A DNA stretch of 64,000 nucleotides. It comes from Agrobacterium tumefaciens (lineage in GTDB: Bacteria; Pseudomonadota; Alphaproteobacteria; Rhizobiales; Rhizobiaceae). The DNA is taken from contig NZ_JXQV01000004.1 of the NCBI RefSeq assembly GCF_000834635.1, forward strand, positions 124,001-188,000, written 5' to 3'. The position numbers were made by a program, and so were the translations under genes. Below the pieces are notes generated by a model. That model did no database searches and was not told the DNA's origin. It worked only from the letters and a program-made list of their open reading frames with translations. The first letter of the stretch is position 1. Each line of letters opens with the position of its first letter. Of this stretch, positions 36,947-44,917 are shown one piece after another.

Positions 36947-38071
36947 ATGATGATGGCACCTGATAGAATGACCTTTTTGTCAAACTCCACTGCTTTGTCG
37001 AAAAAACGGTGCAGGTCTGCTGTCATCACGCTATCTCTGGCTGCTGGTCTTTTCGCCGGTTCAGCCCTGGCCCAGACGCCACCCGCGCCACCGTCAACAG
37101 CGCCTGCGCCTGTTGTGCAGGACGCAGCGCCATCGACGCAAACACAGGTCAATCCCGCACCAGTAGAGCCCACCCCGGCACCTGCTGCGCCTACCCAGTC
37201 GGACGTCGCACCCGCGCAGCCCCAACCACAGCCACAAGCGGCACCTGCAGCCGCAAATGATGCGCCGCTTCAGCCGACGCTCGCAGATCCGCAAGTGCCT
37301 GCCGCAGCTGAGGCTCCGGCCACCGGCACAGCTGATGCGCGCACGGATATTCCGCACAACCTGTCCCCATGGGGCATGTTCATGGCTGCCGACTGGGTGG
37401 TTAAGAGTGTGATGATCGGGCTAGCCATTGCATCGCTGATGACATGGACCGTCTGGATTGCAAAGACCATCGAGCTTGCCGGTGCAAGCATTCGCGCCAA
37501 GTCCACGCTCAAGATCGTTCACAAGTCGCGGACGCTCGCAGAAGCCACTGATGCGCTGGAGAAAAAGGGTGGTCCAGGCGCGCTCATGCTGCGCATGGCG
37601 ACCCATGAAATGCATCTTTCCGACGCTGTTGTGGAGCACACGGATGGCGGTGGCATCAAGGAGCGAGTCTCTTCCGTTCTCGGCCGCATCGAAACCCATG
37701 CAGGACGCCGCATGTCACGCGGAACGGGCGTTCTGGCGACCATCGGTTCTGTTTCACCTTTTGTCGGCCTGTTCGGAACGGTCTGGGGCATCATGAATTC
37801 GTTCATCAGCATCTCGGAATCGCAGACGACCAATCTGGCCGTCGTGGCACCCGGTATTGCCGAAGCCCTTCTGGCAACCGCCATCGGTCTGGTTGCCGCT
37901 ATTCCGGCGGTGGTGATCTATAACGTCTTTGCCCGCTCCATCACCGGCTATCGCCACTTGCTGGCCGATGTCGCTGCCGGTGTCGAACGCCTCGTCAGCC
38001 GCGATCTTGATTTCCGCCGCATTCCGCCAGGCAGCTCTGCGCGGCCTGCCGTCTCGCTCGTGGGGCGCTGA
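36947..38071 (+). CDS. exbB: Biopolymer transport protein ExbB (TonB system proton channel)
   Basis: Forms with ExbD the proton-driven motor that energises TonB. The about 374-residue form is longer than the E. coli protein: it has a signal-like segment (SAVITLSLAAGLFAGSALAQ), then a Pro/Ala-rich periplasmic arm of roughly 90 residues, then the MotA/TolQ/ExbB domain with three membrane segments (SVMIGLAIASLMTWTVW; LATIGSVSPFVGLFGTVWGI; ALLATAIGLVAAIPAVV). The long arm is typical of rhizobial ExbB. Several ATGs lie at 36947-36968. It heads the exbB-exbD-tonB operon; exbD starts two bases later. Confidence 0.92.
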   Translation: MMMAPDRMTFLSNSTALSKKRCRSAVITLSLAAGLFAGSALAQTPPAPPSTAPAPVVQDAAPSTQTQVNPAPVEPTPAPAAPTQSDVAPAQPQPQPQAAPAAANDAPLQPTLADPQVPAAAEAPATGTADARTDIPHNLSPWGMFMAADWVVKSVMIGLAIASLMTWTVWIAKTIELAGASIRAKSTLKIVHKSRTLAEATDALEKKGGPGALMLRMATHEMHLSDAVVEHTDGGGIKERVSSVLGRIETHAGRRMSRGTGVLATIGSVSPFVGLFGTVWGIMNSFISISESQTTNLAVVAPGIAEALLATAIGLVAAIPAVVIYNVFARSITGYRHLLADVAAGVERLVSRDLDFRRIPPGSSARPAVSLVGR

Positions 38072-38073
38072 TC

Positions 38074-38550
38074 ATGGCTGGCGGTATTCGGGAAGGCGGT
38101 GGAGACGAACTCTCCGAGAACCACGAGATCAACGTCACGCCCTTCATCGACGTGATGCTGGTTCTGCTGATCATCTTCATGGTGGCGGCACCTCTGGCAA
38201 CCGTCGATGTGAATGTCGATCTGCCCGCATCCAGCGCAAAGCCCGCGGAGCGTCCCGAAGAGCCGCTCTACCTCACCGTCAAGGATGACCTCTCGCTCAA
38301 TCTTGGCAATGACGCGGTCTCAAAGGATGCGCTGGCTGCGAGCCTTGATGCGCGCACAGGCGGCAAGAAAGATACCCGCATCTTCCTGCGTGCCGACAAG
38401 GCGGTCGATTACGGCCACTTCATGGAAGTCATGAACATGCTGCGTGACAGCGGCTATCTCAAGATCGCGCTGGTGGGCCTTGAGGGTGCTGCGGCGGCAA
38501 GCCCGCCCGCAGCCGCACCTGCGCCCGCGACCGGTGGAGCCACGCCATGA
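38074..38550 (+). CDS. exbD: Biopolymer transport protein ExbD
   Basis: Second motor subunit. The 158-residue protein has a single N-terminal membrane helix carrying the proton-binding Asp in NVTPFIDVMLVLLIIFMV, then a periplasmic TolR-like domain (DTRIFLRADKAVDYGHFMEV). The C-terminal end is Ala/Pro-rich. Its ATG follows the exbB stop by two bases and its end overlaps tonB by four bases. Confidence 0.95.
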   Translation: MAGGIREGGGDELSENHEINVTPFIDVMLVLLIIFMVAAPLATVDVNVDLPASSAKPAERPEEPLYLTVKDDLSLNLGNDAVSKDALAASLDARTGGKKDTRIFLRADKAVDYGHFMEVMNMLRDSGYLKIALVGLEGAAAASPPAAAPAPATGGATP

Positions 38551-39467
38551 GTGACGGCTCCTTCCCCATTCCCGGACGCTCCCGGCTGGGAGAAGTTGCC
38601 CTCTGGGCGGTTGCCGGTCTGTTGACGCTTTCCGTCCATGCGGGCGGTGCCTACTACCTGATGCAGGAACCGGTAGAGCAGGAAGTCGATGGCGGCCCGC
38701 CAGCGGCCATCATGATTGAACTTGCTGCGCTTCCGGAAGCCGTGCAGACGGAAGAAACGGTTGAAACCAATGATGTTGAGGACGTTCAGGACGTCAAAAG
38801 CATCGTTTCCGAGCCGTTAGAGGATGTGCCTCCTCCGGAAATGCCACAGCCCATGCCAGAGCCAATCGTTCAGGAAACGCCGCCTGAGCCTGAGCCAATG
38901 CCGGAACCTCCGCAGGAGGTGGTCGAAACCTTGCCGGAAGAACCGCCAGAGCCGGTAGAAGAGATCGACCCGATACAGGAACAGCAGATGGCGGCGCTCG
39001 AAAACGTCGAAGTGCCGCTGCCGGTGTTGCGCCCGCCACCGCCACCTGTGGCCGAGAAAAAGAAGGAAGAGGTCGAAAAGAAAAAGGTTGAGCGCAAGTC
39101 CACTCCTGCGCCTCCCGCATCCGCCGAGAAGACGGCCGCCAGGGTCGAAACGACAAAGTCGGACCGCACCGCAGCGGCCAAAACCAGCGCAGGTTTCTTC
39201 TCGTCTTCTGTTTCGCCCGCAAAGTGGAACTCAAGGGTCCGTTCCGCCGTCTCACGTCGCGTATCGCGTGAAGGCTCCAAGGGAATGGCCGTCACCGTCG
39301 CTTTTAACGTGAGCGGTGGTGGCTCCATCGGTGGCGTTCGCGTTCTGGGCTCCACGGGAGATGCGACCGTGGACAGGAAGATTGCCGGTTCCATCGAGGG
39401 TATCACCGTACCCGAGCCGCCGCCGGGCTCTCAAACTGCATTCCAGGTAAGAATCGAAATCCAGTGA
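38547..39467 (+). CDS. tonB: TonB energy transducer
   Basis: Couples the ExbBD motor to outer-membrane receptors for siderophores, heme or vitamin B12. The 306-residue protein has one N-terminal membrane helix (ALWAVAGLLTLSVHAGG), a long Pro/Glu/Val-rich periplasmic spacer (about residues 45-210), and a C-terminal TonB domain with GSIGGVRVLGSTGDATVDRK. Its start overlaps exbD (ATGA). No TonB-dependent receptor gene is adjacent, so it probably serves receptors encoded elsewhere. Confidence 0.93.
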   Translation: MSDGSFPIPGRSRLGEVALWAVAGLLTLSVHAGGAYYLMQEPVEQEVDGGPPAAIMIELAALPEAVQTEETVETNDVEDVQDVKSIVSEPLEDVPPPEMPQPMPEPIVQETPPEPEPMPEPPQEVVETLPEEPPEPVEEIDPIQEQQMAALENVEVPLPVLRPPPPPVAEKKKEEVEKKKVERKSTPAPPASAEKTAARVETTKSDRTAAAKTSAGFFSSSVSPAKWNSRVRSAVSRRVSREGSKGMAVTVAFNVSGGGSIGGVRVLGSTGDATVDRKIAGSIEGITVPEPPPGSQTAFQVRIEIQ

Positions 39468-39497
39468 GACCCGCCCAGAGCGGGTCCACCTGTTTTC
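39468..39497 (+). terminator. Terminator after tonB
   Basis: GACCCGC (39468-39474), five-base loop, GCGGGTC (39480-39486), then CACCTGTTTTC. Perfect seven-base stem immediately after the tonB stop codon. Confidence 0.72.
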
Positions 39498-39568
39498 GCT
39501 GTTGCCATATGGCTTTCTGACGCCGGAATGGGTTATGCCTGTTTCTTCATCGGGAAACAGTCATAGTC

Positions 39569-40558
39569 ATGAAATTCAGCATTGAGCAGGCGGAAGAGCT
39601 GGTCTCTTCCATATTCGAGAAAAACGGCGTTCTGCCACACAATGCGCGTTCTGTTGCCCGCGCCCTTATCGCGGCAGAGGCCGCAGGGCAGGGTGGGCAC
39701 GGTATCCGCAGGCTTCCGGCCTATATCAGCCAGTTGCATGTTGGCAAGGTCGACGGAAAAGCCGAACCTGTGGTGACGCTGCTTCGTCCCGCCGTTCTGT
39801 CAGTGGATGCATCTCACGGCTATGCTTACCCGGCTATCGATGCCGCCGTTGAGCGACTTCCGGCAATTGCCAAGGCGCAGGGCATTGCGCTTGCCGTGAT
39901 TGGTCGGTCGCACCATGCAGGCGTCATGGCGCTGACGGTAGAGCGCTTCGCAGAATTGGGCCTTGTCGCTTTCATGGTCGCCAATGCACCCGCCTCCATG
40001 GCCCCTTGGGGTGGCATCAAGCCGCTTTATGGAACCAACCCAATAGCGTTTGCAGCCCCGATCGAGGGTGCCGATCCGCTGGTAATCGACCTCGCTCTGT
40101 CCAAGGTCGCGCGCGGCAAGATCATGGCTGCGCGGCAGAAAGGTGAGAGCATTCCCGATGATTGGGCGCTGGACGCCCACGGCCGCCCGACCACCGACGC
40201 CGATGAAGCGATCAAAGGAACGATGGTGCCTGCGGGAGATGCCAAGGGTGCGGCACTTGCGCTGATGGTGGAGGTGATGGCCGCAGGACTGACGGGCGGG
40301 AACTTCGGTTTTGAAGCATCATCCTTGCTCGACGACACCGGCACAGCACCTTCGCTGGGTCACACCATCATCGCCATCGATCCGGCCATTGCGGGCGACC
40401 ATATCTTCGCCCACCGGCTGGCCATGATGGCTGCCGAGATCGAGGGCCAGGACAATGTCCGGCTGCCTGGCCGCCGCAGCCAGGGCCTTCGCAGACAGTC
40501 GCTGGAGCAGGGCATCGTCATCGACGATGATATGATGACCCAGATCCGGGCGCTCTGA
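39569..40558 (+). CDS. Malate/L-lactate dehydrogenase (Ldh2) family oxidoreductase
   Basis: A 329-residue NAD(P)-dependent dehydrogenase of the Ldh_2 family (not the Rossmann-type LDH). Visible family motifs are GGHGIRRLPAYISQL near residue 37, the catalytic His region IGRSHHAGVMAL near 115, and PWGGIKPLYGTNPIAFAAP near 149. Substrates in the family include ureidoglycolate, sulfolactate, delta-1-piperideine-2-carboxylate and malate; the sequence alone does not choose. Its stop codon abuts the phnN stop on the other strand. Confidence 0.86.
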   Translation: MKFSIEQAEELVSSIFEKNGVLPHNARSVARALIAAEAAGQGGHGIRRLPAYISQLHVGKVDGKAEPVVTLLRPAVLSVDASHGYAYPAIDAAVERLPAIAKAQGIALAVIGRSHHAGVMALTVERFAELGLVAFMVANAPASMAPWGGIKPLYGTNPIAFAAPIEGADPLVIDLALSKVARGKIMAARQKGESIPDDWALDAHGRPTTDADEAIKGTMVPAGDAKGAALALMVEVMAAGLTGGNFGFEASSLLDDTGTAPSLGHTIIAIDPAIAGDHIFAHRLAMMAAEIEGQDNVRLPGRRSQGLRRQSLEQGIVIDDDMMTQIRAL

Positions 40559-41137
40559 TTATTGGCCGGAGCGGATGTGCTCATTCAGCAGTGCGGCGAA
40601 AGCCGCGCCTGATGTCTCCAGCGCGCCGCTATTGTCGATTGTCGTGACGTCGAAGTCACCGCAGACATCGAGCGAACTGCGCTGGAGCCGAAGAAGAATC
40701 TCTGCCCGGCTCTCGCGGCCCCGGCTTTCGAGCCGCGCGGCCAGAACATCCAGCCGTGCTACGACATTCACCACCTTCATGGTGGCGAAAACGGATTTGA
40801 ACTGACCAAGGGCGGAGCGGGAACCGTTGGCAATAACGGTTTCGCCCCGCGCAAGCCTGTCGTTTACCGAGGCCGGTATGCCGTAGCTCAGGCCATGCGC
40901 CTGCCAGGACACGCAAAACTCTCTCGAAGCCAACCGGCGCGCAAATTCGGCCTCGCTGACAGCATCATGGTTTTCCCCGCCCGCATCATGGCTTCGGGTG
41001 ATGACGCGGCGGGCGAAATGGATGCTATCATGCGTTTCGAAACGGCGCGCGGCGAACTCCATCAGCGTGTCTTTTCCCGCACCGCTCGGTCCGACCACGA
41101 CAATCATGACCCCGAGGCGTTTGGAAATATCACTCAT
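40559..41137 (-). CDS. phnN: Ribose 1,5-bisphosphate phosphokinase PhnN
   Basis: Makes phosphoribosyl diphosphate from ribose 1,5-bisphosphate, the last salvage step of the C-P lyase pathway. The 192-residue guanylate-kinase-like protein has the P-loop VVGPSGAGKDTLM near residue 14 and RRVITRSHDAGGENHDAV near 45. The ATG at 41137 overlaps the phnM stop (ATGA), so the pair is translationally coupled. No phnG-L core genes lie nearby. Confidence 0.93.
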   Translation of the reverse strand: MSDISKRLGVMIVVVGPSGAGKDTLMEFAARRFETHDSIHFARRVITRSHDAGGENHDAVSEAEFARRLASREFCVSWQAHGLSYGIPASVNDRLARGETVIANGSRSALGQFKSVFATMKVVNVVARLDVLAARLESRGRESRAEILLRLQRSSLDVCGDFDVTTIDNSGALETSGAAFAALLNEHIRSGQ

Positions 41138-42270
41138 GCAACGCGCCTGCCTTGCCGCCACACGCCTCTCACAACCGGCACATCTTCGTCGCGATGAACG
41201 CGGATAATATCGGCCCGCAGGCCTGTTGCGATACGGCCGCGATCTGATAGCCCGACCGTGCGGGCAGGGGTTGCCGTCACCATGGAAAGCGCCTTTGGAA
41301 GCGTCATGCCATCGACCTGATCGGCGAGAAGGAACGGGGCATAGAGAAGGCTGAACGGCACGTAATCCGACGAGAGAACGTCGAGAACGTCGAGTTCGGC
41401 CAGATCGCGTGCGGCAATATTGCCGGAATGGGATTTGCCGCGCACAATGTTGGGTGCGCCCATCAGCACGCTCATGCCCGCCCCATGCGATGCCTTGGCC
41501 GCTTCGACACTGGTCGGAAACTCGGCAAGCTTCACGCCGTGGCTGATCGCCTCATCGACATGGGCATGCGTCGCATCATCATGGCTGGCAATGGTGATGC
41601 CGCGCTTGAGGCATTGCTCGGAGAGATAATCGCGATGCTTGCTGGAATATTTCGCGGATGCCGCGACGCGACGATCCATGAACGCCTTGAAAACCTCATC
41701 GCTAAGGCCGCGCTTCTTCTGATAGAAGACGATATATTGGTCCAATGTCTGAAACTGACGCTGGCCCGGAGAGTGGTCCATGAGCGAAATCAGCTTCACC
41801 TGCGGGTCGCTTTCGAAGTCCTCGAAATGCTCAAGAACGTCCGATGAAGCCACCTCGCAGCGAAGGTGCAGAAGGTGGTCGGCGCGCAGTCGGTTCTCGC
41901 TCTGCGCCTTTTCGATGGCATCCGCCATCTCGCGCATCTCGCCGCGTGCAAAACCGCCATCCTCGTCGGAACCCAGGCGCAGGCAGTCAAACACGGTGGT
42001 GATGCCGGATGAAGCGACCTGCGCGTCATGGGCCTGAATAGCCGCCGTCTTGTTCCACGTCACACCCGGACGCGGTGAATAGTGCTGCTCCAGATGGTCG
42101 GTGTGCAGTTCCACAAGCCCGGCAATCAGATAATCGCCTTCGAAATTCTCTCCAAGATGGGATGACCCAGCGCTGATATCGGAAATCAGCCCGTCCTTGA
42201 CCAGCACGGAGCCTTCAATAATCTCGTTATCGAGCACGATGCGTGCATTGCTGAAAACCTGCTCGGTCAT
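41134..42270 (-). CDS. phnM: Alpha-D-ribose 1-methylphosphonate 5-triphosphate diphosphatase PhnM
   Basis: Removes diphosphate from the triphosphate intermediate before C-P lyase acts. This 378-residue amidohydrolase has the metal-site motif LHTDHLEQHY near residue 56 and SHDDATHAHVDEAI near 239. It is flanked by DUF1045 and phnN in a three-gene operon with four-base overlaps. Its usual substrate is formed by PhnI-GHL, whose genes are not in this window. Confidence 0.94.
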   Translation of the reverse strand: MTEQVFSNARIVLDNEIIEGSVLVKDGLISDISAGSSHLGENFEGDYLIAGLVELHTDHLEQHYSPRPGVTWNKTAAIQAHDAQVASSGITTVFDCLRLGSDEDGGFARGEMREMADAIEKAQSENRLRADHLLHLRCEVASSDVLEHFEDFESDPQVKLISLMDHSPGQRQFQTLDQYIVFYQKKRGLSDEVFKAFMDRRVAASAKYSSKHRDYLSEQCLKRGITIASHDDATHAHVDEAISHGVKLAEFPTSVEAAKASHGAGMSVLMGAPNIVRGKSHSGNIAARDLAELDVLDVLSSDYVPFSLLYAPFLLADQVDGMTLPKALSMVTATPARTVGLSDRGRIATGLRADIIRVHRDEDVPVVRGVWRQGRRVA

Positions 42271-42974
42271 GGGAATACTTCTTTCTGGACGGAATTCTGG
42301 TGTTCATTTGCGTTCAAAAGCGGCAACCATGTGTGAACGCGGAACGGTTGGCCGCGTGCCGGTTCAACAAACAGGCCAAGGCCCGATATAGGCAGCAAAC
42401 GATTGGTGAAATCGGAAAATTCGGCGTTGAGAACCTCAGACATATGCGCACGGTTCGATACGTCCACGGGTCCTGTCAGTGTCATGTGGAAGCGGAAATC
42501 GTCCATGACATGCGGATAGCCCCAATCCACCAGATTGCGCCTCTGGCTCTCGCTCAGATCCTGCGGCCTGCGCCTTGCGATATCAGCGTCGGAGAGGGGG
42601 GCGCGGAAGGACTCGAAATGCGTTACCACGTCAGCCGCAAAATTCTGGAGCGGCTGGTGCGTATCGTCTGGGACGAGTGCAAAGAATGGCCCGAGATTGC
42701 CGATAACGACTTTCGGAATATCGAAGGCATGGTGGCTGCGGACAAAACGCTCCAGAGCTGCGAGAAGCTCATCCTCGTGGCGATCATCAGCAAGGGTAAA
42801 CGGCGCCTTCAGCGTCGCGTGAAATCCGTACCGTCGTGGCTCTGCGGTAATTTCAGCATGGTCGCTGTGGTCGTTGTGGATGGTGTCGGTAAAGGCGTCA
42901 CGCCCAAGCCAGCGGGAGGCTTTGCGGGTGAGAGCATCGTCTTTGGCAGGGGTAAAATAGATCGCGTAGCGCAC
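42267..42974 (-). CDS. DUF1045 family protein associated with phosphonate metabolism
   Basis: A 235-residue protein recognised as DUF1045 (2H-phosphoesterase/RNA-ligase-like) by its place before phnM and by the repeated histidine strands RRYGFHATLKAPF near residue 50 and FRFHMTLTGPVDV near residue 155, the H-x-T/S pattern of 2H phosphoesterases. A role in handling cyclic phosphate intermediates (as PhnP does) is plausible inference. It leads the DUF1045-phnM-phnN operon; its ATG at 42974 faces a 264-base region before the small gene at 43239. Confidence 0.85.
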   Translation of the reverse strand: MRYAIYFTPAKDDALTRKASRWLGRDAFTDTIHNDHSDHAEITAEPRRYGFHATLKAPFTLADDRHEDELLAALERFVRSHHAFDIPKVVIGNLGPFFALVPDDTHQPLQNFAADVVTHFESFRAPLSDADIARRRPQDLSESQRRNLVDWGYPHVMDDFRFHMTLTGPVDVSNRAHMSEVLNAEFSDFTNRLLPISGLGLFVEPARGQPFRVHTWLPLLNANEHQNSVQKEVFP

Positions 42975-43238
42975 TCAATCGCACTTTCAGCTATCCGCAG
43001 TGACGGAACTGTTGAGGTCATACGCCCTTGCCATGCAAGACCGCAATGGCCAACTAGCCCTTTCGCGTGACGGAATGATGATGGCCCGCCGGATTTTCCC
43101 ACCTGCCAAGACGTTTGCTGGGGTCGAATAAGCCAGGAAACGCAACCGTTACCAGCATACATGCAACAGCGATGAAACTTCTTCAAGCTTTGCACGTTGT
43201 ATCTGCACAGTCATCACCAACGGAAGGAGTAAAGGCTA

Positions 43239-43334
43239 ATGGAAATCGAAATGATTATTGCGCTTTTCTTCGCTGTATTCGCCACGTCAAGCGTCGCTTG
43301 TGCCTATTGGTTTGGTGAACGTCGCGGTCTCTAA
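43239..43334 (+). CDS. 31-residue single-span small membrane protein
   Basis: Not recognised. ATG at 43239 follows a strong ribosome site AAGGAG at 43223-43228, and the frame ends at TAA 43332-43334. The peptide starts MEIEMIIALFFAVFATSSVA and ends AYWFGERRGL: a single hydrophobic helix with a short basic tail, the usual look of small membrane proteins. A strong terminator follows 33 bases later. The good ribosome site and terminator make it more than a chance frame. Confidence 0.62.
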   Translation: MEIEMIIALFFAVFATSSVACAYWFGERRGL

Positions 43335-43366
43335 GCTCATGGATCGCAGAAATTATTTGGATCGTT

Positions 43367-43406
43367 AAAAGCGCTGGAACCTTGAAGGTCCAGCGCTTTT
43401 TTATTG
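43367..43406 (+). terminator. Strong bidirectional terminator
   Basis: AAAAGCGCTGG (43367-43377) pairs with CCAGCGCTTTT (43390-43400); inside, ACCT/AGGT continues the stem after a bulged A, with a TGA loop. A TTTTTTATT tail serves the plus strand and TTTTAA the minus strand. It separates the small gene from gpmA, both pointing at it. Confidence 0.9.
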
Positions 43407-43412
43407 GAATGG

Positions 43413-44048
43413 CTAGTGCGCTGCCGACATGTCGCCGAGCACTTCTTTCGAAGCAACTGTTGAATCTGCATTCAACTTGTAAACCATCGGGACGCCTGTC
43501 GCGAGATTGAGCTTCAGGATCTCTTCCTTGCTCAACTTGTCCAGCACCATTACCAGCGAACGCAACGAGTTTCCGTGTGCCGCGACCAGAACGGTTTCGC
43601 CTCTCAAAACGCGGGGCAAAATCTCGGTCAGGTAGTAGGGCCAGACGCGGGCGCCCGTGTCACGCAGGCTTTCGCCGCCTGGAGGTGGAATGTCATAGGA
43701 CCGGCGCCAGATATGAACCTGATCTTCGCCCCACTTTTCGCGGGCATCATCCTTGTTCAAACCGGAAAGATCGCCGTAGTCACGCTCGTTCAGCGCTTCG
43801 TCGCGGATGGTTTCGAGGTCGGACTGACCGACATTGTCCAGAACCATCTGGCAGGTTCTCTGGGCGCGGATCAGCGACGATGTATAGGCAACGTCGAATT
43901 TGATGCCGTAATCTGCAAGCGCCTTGCCGCCGGCATTGGCTTCCTGAACGCCAAGTTCCGTCAGGTCCGGGTCGCGCCAGCCGGTAAACAGGTTTTTCAG
44001 GTTCCAGTCACTTTGGCCGTGACGAACGAGGACGAGTGTTCCGCTCAT
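43413..44048 (-). CDS. gpmA: 2,3-bisphosphoglycerate-dependent phosphoglycerate mutase
   Basis: Interconverts 3- and 2-phosphoglycerate in glycolysis. The 211-residue protein begins with the catalytic-histidine motif [15 protein letters not shown] and has the second His in [12 protein letters not shown] near residue 160. The short form (about 210 residues) is normal in alphaproteobacteria. GGGAG lies nine bases before the ATG. It is last in a minus-strand row of dapB and others and ends at the terminator at 43400. Confidence 0.95.
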   Translation of the reverse strand: MSGTLVLVRHGQSDWNLKNLFTGWRDPDLTELGVQEANAGGKALADYGIKFDVAYTSSLIRAQRTCQMVLDNVGQSDLETIRDEALNERDYGDLSGLNKDDAREKWGEDQVHIWRRSYDIPPPGGESLRDTGARVWPYYLTEILPRVLRGETVLVAAHGNSLRSLVMVLDKLSKEEILKLNLATGVPMVYKLNADSTVASKEVLGDMSAAH

Positions 44049-44072
44049 ATCGATTGCTCTCCCAGAGGTTGA

Positions 44073-44900
44073 TTATGTGGCGTCAGCCAGACCGAGAACG
44101 TCCAGCATGGAATAAAGACCAGGCTTTTGATCCCTGGCCCAGAGGGCTGCAGAAATTGCGCCGCGTGCGAATATGGAGCGGTCGGCGGCGTGGTGCACGA
44201 GGGTAACCTGCTCACCTTCGCCTGCAAAAATAACGGAATGGTCACCAACGACAGAACCGCCGCGCAATGTTGCAAAACCGATTGTCCCGGTCGCGCGCGC
44301 GCCGGTATGTCCGTCACGAACGCGCACCGAGTTGGTCGAGAGGTCGATATCACGGCCCTGCGCTGCCGCCTCTCCCAGAAGGAGAGCTGTGCCGGAGGGA
44401 GCATCGACCTTGTGCTTGTGGTGCATTTCCAGGATTTCGATATCCCAGTTTTTGCCATCGAGAGCCCTTGCGGCCTGCTTGGTCAAGACGCCGAGTAGAT
44501 TGACGCCAAGGCTCATATTGCCGGATTTGACCACCCGGGCATGACGAGCGGCGGCCTCGAAACGTGCCTCGTCCTCATTCGAGCAGCCTGTCGTTCCGAT
44601 AACGTGGACAATGCGTGCCTGTGCGCTGAGCGTTGCAAATTCTACGCTGCTCTTCGGAGACGTGAAATCGATCACACCATCCGCATGAAGGAAAGCCGCA
44701 AGCGCATCGCTTGTGACTGGAACACCGATAGGACCTAGCCCGGACAATTCGCCCGCGTCGCGCCCAATGAAGGGCGAGCTTTCACGCTCGACGGCTGCGT
44801 GAAGTTCGACGCCCGGAGTTTCATGGATCACCCTTATAAGGGTCTGGCCCATGCGCCCGGCCGCGCCAACGACCACCAGTTTCATGACATTGTCGCTCAT
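44073..44900 (-). CDS. dapB: 4-hydroxy-tetrahydrodipicolinate reductase
   Basis: Second committed step of diaminopimelate/lysine synthesis, using NAD(P)H. The 275-residue protein has the Rossmann glycine motif [13 protein letters not shown] near residue 10, the active-site region [16 protein letters not shown] near 158 with the catalytic His-Lys, and a typical length. The ATG at 44900 is followed by a second Met five residues later, either of which could start the gene. dapD and dapE lie 14 kb away on the same strand. Confidence 0.96.
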   Translation of the reverse strand: MSDNVMKLVVVGAAGRMGQTLIRVIHETPGVELHAAVERESSPFIGRDAGELSGLGPIGVPVTSDALAAFLHADGVIDFTSPKSSVEFATLSAQARIVHVIGTTGCSNEDEARFEAAARHARVVKSGNMSLGVNLLGVLTKQAARALDGKNWDIEILEMHHKHKVDAPSGTALLLGEAAAQGRDIDLSTNSVRVRDGHTGARATGTIGFATLRGGSVVGDHSVIFAGEGEQVTLVHHAADRSIFARGAISAALWARDQKPGLYSMLDVLGLADAT

Positions 44901-44917
44901 CGGGTCCTACCGTTGGT

